From Burkholderiales bacterium (GTDB lineage: Bacteria > Pseudomonadota > Gammaproteobacteria > Burkholderiales > SG8-39), in assembly GCA_016649475.1 (NCBI GenBank), contig JAENXP010000126.1:1-6775 (forward strand): 6,775 nucleotides of DNA, given 5' to 3'. Position 1 is the first letter of the stretch. The number at the start of each line of letters is the position of its first letter. A program made the position numbers and the translations under genes. Positions 6,010-6,775 of the stretch are shown here, one piece after another. The notes under the pieces are model-generated. The model saw only the letters and a list, made by a program, of their open reading frames with translations. It was not told the origin of the DNA and made no database searches.

Positions 6010-6775
6010 TCTTGATCTCGACCATCATCCCGGGACGCAAACGCGCTTCGCGCTGCGCGAGCGCGATGCGCACCGGCACACGCTGCGTGATCTTGGTGAA
6101 ATTTCCGCTGGGGTTCGGACTGGGCAGCAGCGCAAAGGTACTGGTAGCCGATTGGCCGATGCGCTCGACCGTGCCTTCGAAAGCCTCGTCCGGATAGGCG
6201 TCGACGTGCACCTGCACCTTCTGCCCGATCGCCAGCCGCCGCAGTTCGGTTTCCTTGATGTTGGCCTCGATCCACACCCGCGCCGGATCGTGCAGCAGCA
6301 TCAGGCGCTGGCCAGGGGACACGTATTCACCGGCCTCGACGAACTTGCGGTCGACCACGCCCTTCACCGGACTCTTGATGCTGCGGTCACCGAGGTCGAG
6401 GCGCTGGCGCGCGACGCGCTCCGCGATCTCGGCCTCGTGCTTTTCGAGCACCGCGAGCTGCGCGGCAAGCACCGGCAGGCGGGCGCGCTCGGCCTCGGCC
6501 TCGCGCACGCGCGCTTCAGCCCCCTGCAGATTGGCAACGGCGATTCGGTTTTCGCGCTCGACGCGCTGCAACTGCGCGTCGGCGAGGTCGCGCTGGCTTT
6601 GCGACACCATTTTCTTGTCGAACAGGCGCCGGCTGCGCTCGAAATCGCTGTTCGCCAGGGTGCGCTGCGGCTCGAGACTGGACACGGTGACCTTGGCCGC
6701 GGCGAGTTCCGCGCGCACCGATTGCAGGCGCGCTTCGGTCTGCCCGCGCACCAGCGCCCGTTCGGCGGCCAGCCG
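5993..6775 (-). CDS. emrA: HlyD/EmrA-family periplasmic adaptor subunit (N-terminal part beyond window)
   Basis: The membrane fusion protein that links the MFS exporter to an outer-membrane channel. 260 C-terminal residues are visible. The frame is open through the right edge, so the GTG at 6751 is an internal valine codon. The membrane anchor and first half of the lipoyl domain are missing (about 100 residues by family length). Regions seen, in order: a long Ala/Glu/Arg/Leu-rich coiled-coil hairpin (about 6775-6400); the second lipoyl half with SIKSPVKGVVDRKFVEAGEY and SPGQRLMLLHD; and the beta-barrel with VWIEANIKETEL (about 6283-6250), VHVDAYPDEAFEGTV, LLPSPNPSGNFTKI, then QRVPVRI. The VWIEANIKE and LLPxxNxxGNxxKI blocks are specific to the EmrA branch that pairs with DHA2 exporters. 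The TGA stop (5995-5993) lies inside the MFS gene start. Any TolC-like partner or regulator would be outside the window. Confidence 0.95.
   Translation of the reverse strand, partial: RLAAERALVRGQTEARLQSVRAELAAAKVTVSSLEPQRTLANSDFERSRRLFDKKMVSQSQRDLADAQLQRVERENRIAVANLQGAEARVREAEAERARLPVLAAQLAVLEKHEAEIAERVARQRLDLGDRSIKSPVKGVVDRKFVEAGEYVSPGQRLMLLHDPARVWIEANIKETELRRLAIGQKVQVHVDAYPDEAFEGTVERIGQSATSTFALLPSPNPSGNFTKITQRVPVRIALAQREARLRPGMMVEIKIATGR

Noticed and set aside
4570..6015. 481-codon open frame on the plus strand opposite the MFS gene
   Set aside because: Low-complexity His/Arg/Gly/Gln composition typical of a GC-rich shadow frame; the complementary strand encodes a complete 14-helix exporter.
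6749..6751. GTG as the start of the HlyD-family gene
   Set aside because: The frame stays open to base 6775 with coiled-coil sequence, and the membrane anchor and first lipoyl half are still missing.

Overview
The window is GC-rich bacterial DNA, roughly mid-60s percent GC by eye. Gene content and protein style suggest a proteobacterium, most likely a betaproteobacterium of the Burkholderiales or a neighbouring order. This is inferred from the DctPQM TRAP transporter, the EmrAB-type efflux pair and the YciA thioesterase, not from any marker gene. Coding density is high. No rRNA, tRNA, insertion sequence, CRISPR array or phage gene is visible.

Layout: two rightward genes occupy the left end. 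The first is the 3' part of a YciA-like acyl-CoA thioesterase (frame open from base 2, ending at 388). The second is a complete short-chain dehydrogenase/reductase (461-1306). They converge on a leftward block that fills the rest of the window. Read in its own direction (right to left), that block is: the C-terminal part of a HlyD/EmrA-type membrane fusion protein (cut by the right edge), an EmrB/QacA-type 14-helix MFS exporter (4411-6009), a 71-base intergenic gap, then TRAP genes dctP (3293-4339), dctQ (2749-3291) and dctM (1390-2748). The efflux genes overlap by 17 bases, dctP-dctQ are separated by one base, and dctQ-dctM abut exactly. The block is therefore built of tightly coupled translation units.

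How the genes fit together: the HlyD and MFS proteins would form an inner-membrane/periplasmic efflux pump, probably with an outer-membrane TolC-like channel encoded elsewhere. DctP is a secreted periplasmic binding protein that delivers an organic-acid-type ligand to the DctQ/DctM membrane carrier. The only appreciable gap in the leftward block, just before dctP, holds a consensus-grade Shine-Dalgarno, a possible promoter and a sequence matching the FadR-subfamily GntR operator pattern. TRAP expression may therefore be controlled separately from the efflux genes. The thioesterase and SDR are generic acyl-CoA and alcohol/ketone enzymes whose substrates cannot be read from the sequence.

I found no convincing new biological system; this looks like an ordinary metabolic and transport neighbourhood. 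The points most worth checking are the putative operator before dctP, the abrupt codon-usage switch at the start of the thioesterase, and the non-ATG starts at all three coupled leftward junctions.
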